Of a DNA stretch of 8,647 nucleotides, positions 1 through 5,422 are shown piece by piece (position 1 is the first letter of the stretch; each line of letters starts with the position of its first letter). This DNA is from an uncultured Candidatus Peregrinibacteria bacterium (GTDB lineage: Bacteria > Patescibacteriota > Gracilibacteria > Peribacterales > Peribacteraceae): contig CAJXJE010000026.1 of NCBI GenBank assembly GCA_913054215.1, positions 1-8,647 of the forward strand. Reading direction: 5' to 3'. The position numbers and the translations under genes are program-made. The notes under the pieces are model-generated. The model made no database searches and was not told the DNA's origin. It saw only the letters and a list, made by a program, of their open reading frames with translations.

Positions 1-188
<188 letters not shown>

Positions 189-193
189 CAATC

Positions 194-222
194 TTGCCTT
201 CCGATCGACGAAATCGTAAGAT
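194..222 (+). promoter_or_regulatory. Putative promoter of the 229-639 gene (leaderless type)
   Basis: TTGCCT (194-199), a 17-bp spacer and TAAGAT (217-222) form a sigma-70-like pair, each element matching 4 of 6 consensus bases. The -10 element ends 6 nt before the ATG at 229, which would put the transcription start at or next to the start codon. No Shine-Dalgarno sequence is visible. Confidence 0.4.
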
Positions 223-228
223 AAACGC

Positions 229-639
229 ATGAAAAAACGTGGTGTCCTCGTCACAATCGTTGTGCTCTGCCTTCTAGGACTAGTAGCTGCTCTGGAATTA
301 AAACGACAGGAAATATCTTCACAGTTAGAAGACATAACAGGGCACCTGGACCAAATACAGTTTGATGCTCCGAATAATGGCAAAGAGACTGCAGATCAGA
401 TTCTTAAAGAGCTTCGTAACTTGATAGATATTCCCGAAGACATAGAACCTACTGTTGCGACCATTATTGATGTGGAGTTGCTCCGTGCTAAAAATCCTTT
501 CTACGAAAAGGCAGAGAATGGAGACCACCTTATTGTCACACCGACACGTGCCATTTTGTATAGTTCCAAAACAAAGCGGATTATTGATGTGGTACCCGTT
601 CAGCTAGAGCCGGTTGCAGGTGGTTCTGCGGAGGAGTAG
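229..639 (+). CDS. Small single-pass membrane protein with a conserved extracytoplasmic domain, function unknown
   Basis: 136 residues. A lysine/arginine N-terminus (MKKR) is followed by one hydrophobic helix at about residues 5-22, then a charged, helix-prone stretch (23-70). A compact domain at about 76-124 contains NPFYEKAENGDHLIV and RAILYSSKTKRIIDVVPV. I associate this last pattern (Asn-Gly-Asp, then Ile-Leu-Tyr, then Ile-Ile-Asp-Val) with small hypothetical membrane proteins of CPR bacteria, whose role is not known; that is recognition, not a search result. The topology suggests an N-terminal anchor with the domain outside the cytoplasm. The ATG at 229 is supported by the anchor starting directly after it and by a promoter-like pair just upstream. 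The stop is TAG. Its downstream neighbour also encodes a small anchored protein, with a repeat-flanked gene between them. Confidence 0.75.
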   Translation: MKKRGVLVTIVVLCLLGLVAALELKRQEISSQLEDITGHLDQIQFDAPNNGKETADQILKELRNLIDIPEDIEPTVATIIDVELLRAKNPFYEKAENGDHLIVTPTRAILYSSKTKRIIDVVPVQLEPVAGGSAEE

Positions 640-664
640 AACTGGTTTAATGGCTATAGTAAAA

Positions 665-696
665 GGTTATTTAGTTATTTGGTTATTAAGTTATTC
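665..696 (+). repeat. Upstream half-array: four 8-bp GTTATT-type units
   Basis: Four consecutive octamers of the form NGTTATTN occur: GGTTATTT (665), AGTTATTT (673), GGTTATTA (681) and AGTTATTC (689). A degenerate trail, AATCATTATTGATAG, follows. The units run in the opposite orientation to the AATAAC-type units at 1111-1148. The two half-arrays therefore form an imperfect inverted repeat around the four-helix-bundle gene. Confidence 0.8.
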
Positions 697-704
697 AATC
701 ATTA

Positions 705-734
705 TTGATAGTTCTTCGTGTAATAATATATGGT
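705..734 (+). promoter_or_regulatory. Possible promoter of the four-helix-bundle gene
   Basis: TTGATA (705-710, 5 of 6 bases matching the -35 consensus), an 18-bp spacer and TATGGT (729-734) precede the ATG at 744 by 9 nt. The region is AT-rich and lies at the decayed edge of the repeat array, so chance matches are easy. No Shine-Dalgarno sequence is present. Confidence 0.25.
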
Positions 735-743
735 TATTTGCTT

Positions 744-1115
744 ATGACATCATATACTTCATTATCGGATTTATCTGCTTGGCAGAAAGCAAGGGAATTA
801 AGATTAAGCATTGCAAGAGTGGCAAAATCATTTCCATCGTATGAGCGATACAGATTATCAGATCAGATAATACGTTCTTCTCGATCCATTCCTGCCAATA
901 TTGCTGAAGGATTTGGCAGATATCATTTTAAAGAAAATGCTCAATATTGCCGTCAGGCTAGAGGATCATTAATTGAAACGCAGGAACATCTAGTTTGTGC
1001 CTTTGATGAGGGGTATATAGATCAAAAAATGTTGAATGAAGAGATGGGGAATACAAAAAAATGCCTAAAGGTTTTGAATGGTTATATTTCTTACCTTTCT
1101 AAGCGTGCCAAATAA
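744..1115 (+). CDS. Four-helix-bundle protein, 23S rRNA intervening-sequence (S23/IVP) family
   Basis: 123 residues from the ATG at 744, the usual length of this family. Recognisable elements in order are LSAWQKARELRLSI near residue 10, YRLSDQIIRSSRSIP from residue 36 and ANIAEGFGR (51-59), then a helix with CRQARGSLIETQEHL (69-83) and a last helix ending LNGYISYLSK. These match the family first seen encoded inside intervening sequences of 23S rRNA genes (Pfam 23S_rRNA_IVP, TIGR02436). Members form four-helix bundles and pentamers, and the Avd accessory protein of diversity-generating retroelements has a related fold. The cellular role of stand-alone copies is unknown. The frame is open upstream to an ATG at 705, but those codons run through decayed repeat and give a non-family N-terminus, so 744 is preferred. 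The stop codon (1113-1115) lies inside the first unit of the downstream array. There is no rRNA or reverse transcriptase in the window. Confidence 0.9.
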   Translation: MTSYTSLSDLSAWQKARELRLSIARVAKSFPSYERYRLSDQIIRSSRSIPANIAEGFGRYHFKENAQYCRQARGSLIETQEHLVCAFDEGYIDQKMLNEEMGNTKKCLKVLNGYISYLSKRAK

Positions 1116-1593
1116 CTCAATAACTAATAACTCAATAACTAATAACCCGACAACCGACAACCGATCACTTGAGTGTATAAGTCTTCTCCTCGCTCTCTTC
1201 TGCCTAACAGCAAGTTCAGGATTTCTTACAGGAAGACTCATCACCAATCACGAATCACCAATCACTTTTCAATCTGATACTCGTCCTCTCATTCCCACTA
1301 TTCACATCGAAGGAATCAGAAATGGACTACTCCATGGTTCTATAAAGGGATCAGCACGGGTCATAGTCGGGTCACAAACATTTACAGAGAGTGGAATATT
1401 TGCCTTAGAGGCATCATCTTTACGCTTTAATGAAATAGTGGTAATTGTTCCAGATAATGCACAGTTTGTCGCTTCTAGTAGAGGAAAAAAGTACTATCCA
1501 GTCTTTTCATCTGGAGGGGAGAGGATTGTGCCGAAGAATAGAGTGTATTTTGAGACAGAACGAGAAGCGGAGGCAGAGGGGTATGTACAGTAA
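1105..1593 (+). CDS. Small single-pass membrane protein with a conserved C-terminal domain; N-terminus made of repeat sequence
   Basis: 162 residues if started at GTG 1105; an in-frame ATG at 1078 is also possible. From GTG, residues 3-20 are an Asn/Thr/Ser-rich translation of the AATAACT array. A hydrophobic helix lies at about 25-43, followed by TNHESPITF, which translates a second heptamer array. A soluble domain (about 63-162) ends in FVASSRGKKYYPV, IVPKNRVYF and EAEAEGY. I recognise this end as typical of small anchored hypothetical proteins in CPR genomes; the function is unknown. No start codon lies in this frame between the array and the helix, so the original start may have been displaced by repeat growth. 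A TANNNT hexamer (1092-1097) 7 nt before the GTG mildly supports 1105. It overlaps the four-helix gene by 11 bp. The domain call is firmer than the start. Confidence 0.65.
   Translation: MPNNSITNNSITNNPTTDNRSLECISLLLALFCLTASSGFLTGRLITNHESPITFQSDTRPLIPTIHIEGIRNGLLHGSIKGSARVIVGSQTFTESGIFALEASSLRFNEIVVIVPDNAQFVASSRGKKYYPVFSSGGERIVPKNRVYFETEREAEAEGYVQ
1111..1165 (+). repeat. Downstream half-array: AATAACT(C) heptamer/octamer units
   Basis: Units are AATAACTC (1111), AATAACT (1119), AATAACTC (1126), AATAACT (1134) and AATAACCC (1141), then two GACAACC units (1149, 1156) and the start of a decayed unit. The first four form an exact duplicated 15-bp unit. The reverse complement, GAGTTATT, matches the array at 665-696. 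The array contains the four-helix gene stop codon and is read through as the N-terminus of the next gene. Confidence 0.85.
1239..1266 (+). repeat. Short heptamer array (AATCACC-type) inside the membrane protein gene
   Basis: Four 7-bp units run in tandem: CATCACC (1239), AATCACG (1246), AATCACC (1253) and AATCACT (1260). They are translated as ITNHESPIT, immediately after the membrane helix of the 1105-1593 gene. The total length is 28 bp. The same AATCACT motif reappears in the array downstream of the gene. Confidence 0.7.
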
Positions 1594-1595
1594 AT

Positions 1596-1694
1596 AGTTA
1601 TTAAGTTACTAAGTTATTACGTTACTGAGTAACTTAAAAACCCAATAACCCAATAACCAACAACCAATCACTCTTCACATATCACTCTTCACAC
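1596..1694. repeat. Bipartite inverted octamer array in the intergenic region before the GT2 gene
   Basis: The left half has AGTTATTA (1596), AGTTACTA (1604), AGTTATTA (1612) and CGTTACTG (1620). It then switches to complementary-type units: AGTAACTT (1628), AAAAACCC (1636), AATAACCC (1644), AATAACC (1652) and AACAACC (1659). The switch point carries the near-perfect palindrome GTTACTGAGTAAC (1621-1633), and AAGTTACT (1603-1610) pairs with AGTAACTT (1628-1635). The right end adds two 14-bp copies of ATCACTCTTCACAT/C (1667 and 1681). With 1594-1710 it fills the whole gap between two genes and holds no open frame of note. Confidence 0.85.
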
Positions 1695-1702
1695 ATTACC
1701 AT
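1674..1702 (+). promoter_or_regulatory. Putative promoter of the GT2 gene, with its -35 element inside a repeat unit
   Basis: TTCACA (1674-1679, 5 of 6 consensus bases), a 17-bp spacer and TACCAT (1697-1702, 4 of 6) end 8 nt before the ATG at 1711. The -35 element belongs to the 14-bp direct repeat at the end of the array. The placement predicts a leaderless or nearly leaderless message. Confidence 0.4.
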
Positions 1703-1710
1703 ACAACCCA

Positions 1711-2481
1711 ATGCAACTATCCATAGTCCATCCGTGCTTTAACGAAGAAGAGAACATCGAGTACACCGTACGCGAGACACTCCGGTGGTTTGATGGCGAG
1801 GCACATGATGGCGAGGTGATTGTTGTGGATGATGGGTCGAAAGATCAGTCTCCACAGATATTGCAGAGACTTTCTCTGGAAGACCCGAGAGTACGAGTGG
1901 TGACGCATGAAAAAAACCAAGGATACGGAGTCGCTGTACGTTCGGGATGTGACGCGGCCGAGCATCAGTACATTGCGTTTATGGATAGTGATGGACAGTT
2001 TAAGATTGATGATATCAACCGTCTTATTCCCCATTTAAAAGATTACGACTTTGTCCCTGGTAGAAGGAAAAAACGCGCAGATCCTTTTCATCGAAATGTC
2101 TTTGGAAAAATTCTCGGCATCCTCATCTTTTTGACATTTGGTATGTGGGTACGTGATGTGAATTGTGGTATGAAGATTTTTACAAAAGATCTATGGCCCA
2201 CTATGCGACCGCTATATGGAACTGAGAAGTTTTTTAATACTGAACTCTATCTTCGTCTACGCAAAGCTGGGTACAAGTGGGAGCAAGTGCCTGTGTCACA
2301 CTATCCAAGAAGAGCGGGGACACAGTGTGGTGGTAGTGGCCGAGTGATGCGCGGCATGATCAAAGAACTATTTGATCTGCGATCCAAACTCAAAAAAATA
2401 CCTACAACATCAGCATCGAGTTCTTTGCAGATCAAAGCCGAAATCACAGAAGAGGTTATACAGGAAACTTCTGTCTCTTAG
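1711..2481 (+). CDS. Family 2 glycosyltransferase, dolichyl/polyprenyl-phosphate sugar synthase (DPM1-like)
   Basis: 256 residues with a GT-A fold. The N-terminal strand SIVHPCFNEEENI (4-16) and VIVVDDGSKDQS (36-47) bind the nucleotide sugar. Residues 92-94 (DSD, in FMDSDGQF) are the metal-binding DXD-type motif. RDVNCGMKIF (148-157) is the acceptor-side motif seen in DPM1/GtrB-like enzymes. It follows a hydrophobic segment (134-147) that probably touches the membrane. Such enzymes transfer mannose, glucose or a related sugar from a nucleotide donor to polyprenyl phosphate at the cytoplasmic face; the sugar cannot be read from sequence. The C-terminal 35 or so residues are low-complexity and Ser/Glu-rich. 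The gene lies tail-to-tail with two GT-C membrane glycosyltransferases and overlaps the nearer one by 26 bp. It is a plausible source of their lipid-linked donor, which is inference from context. Confidence 0.85.
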   Translation: MQLSIVHPCFNEEENIEYTVRETLRWFDGEAHDGEVIVVDDGSKDQSPQILQRLSLEDPRVRVVTHEKNQGYGVAVRSGCDAAEHQYIAFMDSDGQFKIDDINRLIPHLKDYDFVPGRRKKRADPFHRNVFGKILGILIFLTFGMWVRDVNCGMKIFTKDLWPTMRPLYGTEKFFNTELYLRLRKAGYKWEQVPVSHYPRRAGTQCGGSGRVMRGMIKELFDLRSKLKKIPTTSASSSLQIKAEITEEVIQETSVS

Positions 2482-3739
2482 GCGCATATTTTTCGTATGC
2501 AAAAATCATTAGTAACGTAAACATCCATATTTGTGTGGTAGCGACAAACACATCAAGTGAATCAAATTCTCTAAACGCTGCCTTATCGATACTTGTTAAC
2601 GGCATGACACCCATCAGGTTTATGGTAAACGCTATGATCATTGCCCAGTACATTGCTGCAACTTTTCTACTGATGAAGATCATTGGAACGCCGAGGGCCA
2701 CAAAGGGGAAGAGGTACCTCTCGTGCATTTGTGTCAGGAAGAGAAAGAAGGATGCTGTAAGTAGGGCACTGCAAAACATCAGTGCTTCGATATTGCGTGG
2801 GTTTCGTATCGCTTGGCGGAAAATTCTTAATATAAAGACGTACATCAGTCCAAAAAGCAAGATGCCCCATTTAGTGTACGTTAACAGTCCAAACGGTGAT
2901 GTTGAGGACTGAATGCGCCAGCCCTTATCAGCTAGTATCGACCACCAGAAATTATAGGCACCGATGGTGACATTGGAATACGCACCGACAGACCCGATAT
3001 ACACATCAACGACTTCCTCGAGCACATTGCCCATAGCAAACGGTATCAGCACAACGAGTACGGTGATCATTCCTACGATACAGAAGCGGAGGAAGGCTCT
3101 GCGATCTACAGTGCAAAATAGTAAGTACGCAAAGAGGGGAAACAGTACAACACTCTGGAATTTTGTGAGGATAGAGATTGCAAGAAAAACGGCTGTAAGG
3201 TCACGTTTTTGGTAGACCCATGCACACAGAGCGGCAAGCAGAAACATGGTGTAGATAGAGTCGGTTTGTCCCCAAAGTGCGCTGTCGTAGAGAGCAGCTG
3301 GATTTAAAGCATATGCCCAAGCCCCTAAGAGACCTGCATGTCTACCCTTCCATTTTTTGATCAGTATAAAGAGCATTCCACATATCAATACGTCTGCAAA
3401 AATAGCGGGAAGCTTGATAAACATCCTGTAGCTCATACTATCGAGATCAAATACTCCAAACAGCATCTCATACACGTGGCCAAATCCTTTCAGTAGAATA
3501 ATAGAAAACGGGGGATAGTCTGGGAGCATGTTTCCTCCAATCTGTTCCACGTACGATTGCGCTAACCCTAGCTGCACAGCGCTTCGTGCCCATCCTTGAT
3601 AGACACCGATATCAAAGCCATAACCCGGGTGCCAGCTAAGACCTACGCGAATAGCCAAAGCAGCGAAGAGCACAAGAAAGAGCGCATCAATTCTGCGCAA
3701 AAATCCCGGAAATCGAAGGAGTCGTATAATGACTATCAA
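2456..3739 (-). CDS. GT-C family integral-membrane glycosyltransferase (mannosyltransferase-like)
   Basis: 427 residues with roughly ten hydrophobic helices. GT-C features are an acidic residue in the first extracytoplasmic loop (D43 in GFDIGVYQGWA), DYPPF (74-78), NPAALYDSALWGQTDS (146-161), TKFQ (192-195), and QMHERYLFP (337-345), which resembles the His-Glu-containing loop of ALG6/ALG8- and PIG-M-like enzymes. Such proteins transfer a sugar from polyprenyl-phosphate-sugar to an acceptor outside the membrane. Acceptor and sugar are not readable. The start is uncertain: the longest frame begins with TTG at 3739, just after an upstream stop in this frame, and another TTG lies 13 codons in. 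Neither has a Shine-Dalgarno sequence. It follows the PMT gene by 40 bp on the same strand and is probably co-transcribed. The stop is TAA, and the end overlaps the convergent GT2 gene. Confidence 0.8.
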   Translation of the reverse strand: MIVIIRLLRFPGFLRRIDALFLVLFAALAIRVGLSWHPGYGFDIGVYQGWARSAVQLGLAQSYVEQIGGNMLPDYPPFSIILLKGFGHVYEMLFGVFDLDSMSYRMFIKLPAIFADVLICGMLFILIKKWKGRHAGLLGAWAYALNPAALYDSALWGQTDSIYTMFLLAALCAWVYQKRDLTAVFLAISILTKFQSVVLFPLFAYLLFCTVDRRAFLRFCIVGMITVLVVLIPFAMGNVLEEVVDVYIGSVGAYSNVTIGAYNFWWSILADKGWRIQSSTSPFGLLTYTKWGILLFGLMYVFILRIFRQAIRNPRNIEALMFCSALLTASFFLFLTQMHERYLFPFVALGVPMIFISRKVAAMYWAMIIAFTINLMGVMPLTSIDKAAFREFDSLDVFVATTQIWMFTLLMIFAYEKYAPKRQKFPV

Positions 3740-3779
3740 GAAAGGTTACGCACATACTAACGATTCATCAGCCATTTGA

Positions 3780-5345
3780 CTATTGACCCTTCTCTAATGG
3801 TAGGGCGAACTTACTTTCTCGTTCACAGTTTACGCATCGCAAATCCCAGATTGGTAAAATCATACGCTTCTGAAATGATGCATCATCAATGGGTTCGTAG
3901 TATGTCAGTGGGCGATAGAATTGGAAGCTTGCGAAGATCAGAAGCCCAAGCAGAAGAACCAACCAATTCTTTTTGTTTTGAGTGAGCTGTATCTGTCCCA
4001 GTTGCTTGAGTTCTAATATGACGTAACACAGTAGGATGAAACTGAAGATCAGTGGAATGAAGTAGTGGTACAGATACATCACACGATCAATTTGCGACAC
4101 AGCAACCATGTAGGCAGTCCACATGCCAGCCCAAATCAGTAATTCATTTTTATACTGCAGAGGCTTTGTACCTGGAATAATCCAGGAACCGACCAGCAAC
4201 GCAAAGGCAAGAAACAGTCCAAGAAGTGCAGCTCCCCATACAACAGGGTTCGCTACTAGAGTGATGTATTGGTAGTAGGACCCATCTGGTGTTTCCCATC
4301 GATAGTTTATGGACCGAGAACCCAGAGGCCAGAAATAAAATGGCGATCCATTTTCATCGTCTTTACATAAATTGAGCTCAGGAACGCCGCGGCTGTAATG
4401 TGTGAGGAACAACATGCTTTCACGCATCATCAGTTGCGTATCTACTTGGCCTGCATCAACCAATGCTTTATATTCTTCTGATGCTTGGTAGTACCCATTG
4501 TCTGGCAGGGAATCTATCACAGTTTTTCCCATACTAAAGTGTAATTGCCAGATACCAACGTACGTAATAAGGAAGCCGGCAACTGAGAGGACGAAGAATT
4601 GACTGATGCGTTCGAAGTGGAAAGTGGAAAGTGGAAAGTGGAAAATATTTTCCGTTTTCCGTTTTCCGTTTTCCGTTTTCCGTAAGTGCAAAATGATAAC
4701 AGGAACTAACAACACCATTATCAAAGCTAGAGCCTTCGTTGCCATGGCACATCCGAAGATGATACCAAACAGCAAACTACACAGCGGGAAGCCATTTTTA
4801 TGATCTTTATAGTGCAGTATCAAAAAGTACAGTGCTATGAGCGCCACGCAGAAAAAGAGCATGATGCTGTCGAGCATCGCGGCTCTACTATGGGTTATGA
4901 GCGCATTATCAAATACATATAAGAAGCTGAGCAAGAATGCCCATATCGGTTTTCGCGTTATGAGTAAGAATATCAGATACAGCAGCGGTGCAATCAGCCA
5001 CCCAAGAAGAACAGGAAAGAATCGATATCCTTGGAAGGAGAAACCTCCTGGGAGTTCTTTTGCGTAGTCTGTGCCAATAAACTCATCATCCATTCCGGGG
5101 TTTGCATCAAAAATTGCTTCTCCTGCTGCAATAAGCATTTTTGCCAGTGGTGGGTGTGGCTCCATAAAGAAGGTCCCATTCAAGTATTTCTGCGCAGAAG
5201 CGATATGGTAGTTTTCATCCCAGTAGAGATATGGAGGGTTCGTATAGCTCCAGAAGAAGCTAAAAAACGCGAATACTGTGAGCAGAGCTCCAAGGAGTAC
5301 GGGTTGGGATTTAAGCCAATGGGGAGACGGAGAAGCTGGAGACAT
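3780..5345 (-). CDS. Dolichyl-phosphate-mannose-protein mannosyltransferase family (PMT, GT39)
   Basis: 521 residues from the ATG at 5345; a TTG at 5375 would add ten residues. Multi-pass membrane protein. PMT hallmarks, numbered from the ATG, are the first-loop acidic pair D43-E44 in YWDENYHIA, EPHPPLAKML (62-71), LDS (158-160), FWPLGSRSINYR in the large central loop, and YLYHYFIPLIFSF around H427, like the conserved C-terminal membrane segment of PMTs. PMTs move mannose from polyprenyl-phosphate-mannose to Ser/Thr of exported proteins. ArnT-like sugar transfer to another acceptor is an alternative. Residues about 222-244, in a loop between two helices, are encoded by a heptamer array of exactly 66 bp (22 codons) and read RKTENGKRKTEN then FHFPLSTFHF; PMTs do not share this segment. 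A TANNNT hexamer 9 nt before the ATG supports that start. The gene is divergent from ftsH. Confidence 0.88.
   Translation of the reverse strand: MSPASPSPHWLKSQPVLLGALLTVFAFFSFFWSYTNPPYLYWDENYHIASAQKYLNGTFFMEPHPPLAKMLIAAGEAIFDANPGMDDEFIGTDYAKELPGGFSFQGYRFFPVLLGWLIAPLLYLIFLLITRKPIWAFLLSFLYVFDNALITHSRAAMLDSIMLFFCVALIALYFLILHYKDHKNGFPLCSLLFGIIFGCAMATKALALIMVLLVPVIILHLRKTENGKRKTENIFHFPLSTFHFERISQFFVLSVAGFLITYVGIWQLHFSMGKTVIDSLPDNGYYQASEEYKALVDAGQVDTQLMMRESMLFLTHYSRGVPELNLCKDDENGSPFYFWPLGSRSINYRWETPDGSYYQYITLVANPVVWGAALLGLFLAFALLVGSWIIPGTKPLQYKNELLIWAGMWTAYMVAVSQIDRVMYLYHYFIPLIFSFILLCYVILELKQLGQIQLTQNKKNWLVLLLGLLIFASFQFYRPLTYYEPIDDASFQKRMILPIWDLRCVNCERESKFALPLEKGQ
4617..4682. repeat. Head-to-head heptamer array inside the PMT gene (4x GTGGAAA, 5x TTTTCCG)
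   Basis: Four exact GTGGAAA units (4617-4644), a 3-bp centre (ATA) and five exact TTTTCCG units (4648-4682) total 66 bp, a multiple of three. The centre is the perfect 14-bp palindrome GGAAAATATTTTCC (4640-4653). In plus-strand RNA, 4617-4646 can pair with 4647-4676 over 30 positions, every mismatch being a G-U wobble. In minus-strand RNA (the PMT mRNA) the same positions are C-A mismatches. The near-perfect units suggest recent origin or ongoing turnover. Confidence 0.92.
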
Positions 5346-5354
5346 TTGGTAGTG

Positions 5355-5360
5355 AGTGTA
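5355..5360 (-). promoter_or_regulatory. Possible -10 element of the PMT operon
   Basis: On the minus strand TACACT ends 9 nt before the ATG at 5345, matching 4 of 6 -10 consensus bases. No convincing -35 is seen at normal spacing; the region there is T-rich. It is listed mainly because it supports the ATG start and fits the pattern at other genes here. Confidence 0.25.
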
Positions 5361-5384
5361 ACGCAGTTTTCTCAAAAGAAAAAC

Positions 5385-5413
5385 ATGACTCGTGCAACTT
5401 TCCTCGCTATTCT
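5385..5413 (+). promoter_or_regulatory. ftsH: Putative ftsH promoter (leaderless type)
   Basis: ATGACT (5385-5390), a 17-bp spacer and TATTCT (5408-5413), each 4 of 6 to consensus, end 9 nt before the ftsH ATG. No Shine-Dalgarno sequence is seen. The site lies back-to-back with the possible PMT promoter in a 77-bp divergent region. Confidence 0.3.
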
Positions 5414-5422
5414 ATCGATCCG

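Noticed and set aside
614..844. Plus-strand frame running from the end of the first membrane protein gene through the repeat array
   Set aside because: It is a translation of repeats and of the four-helix gene in a wrong frame, with no family features.
744..1115. 23S rRNA intervening sequence or diversity-generating retroelement
   Set aside because: No rRNA sequence flanks the gene, and there is no reverse transcriptase, template repeat or variable target gene in the window. Only the protein family is shared.
665..1694. CRISPR array
   Set aside because: The units are 7-8 bp, directly abutting and without unique spacers, and no cas genes are present. They are short tandem repeats.
2484..2500. 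Hairpin GCATA/TATGC as a terminator between the convergent genes
   Set aside because: The stem is only 5 bp with a 7-nt loop, no U-run follows in the right place on either strand, and the site lies inside the coding sequence of the GT-C gene.
2535..3985. Plus-strand open frames opposite the GT-C and PMT genes (2535-2912, 2964-3215, 3776-3985)
   Set aside because: They are antisense to conserved membrane-protein coding sequence and show no protein family features.
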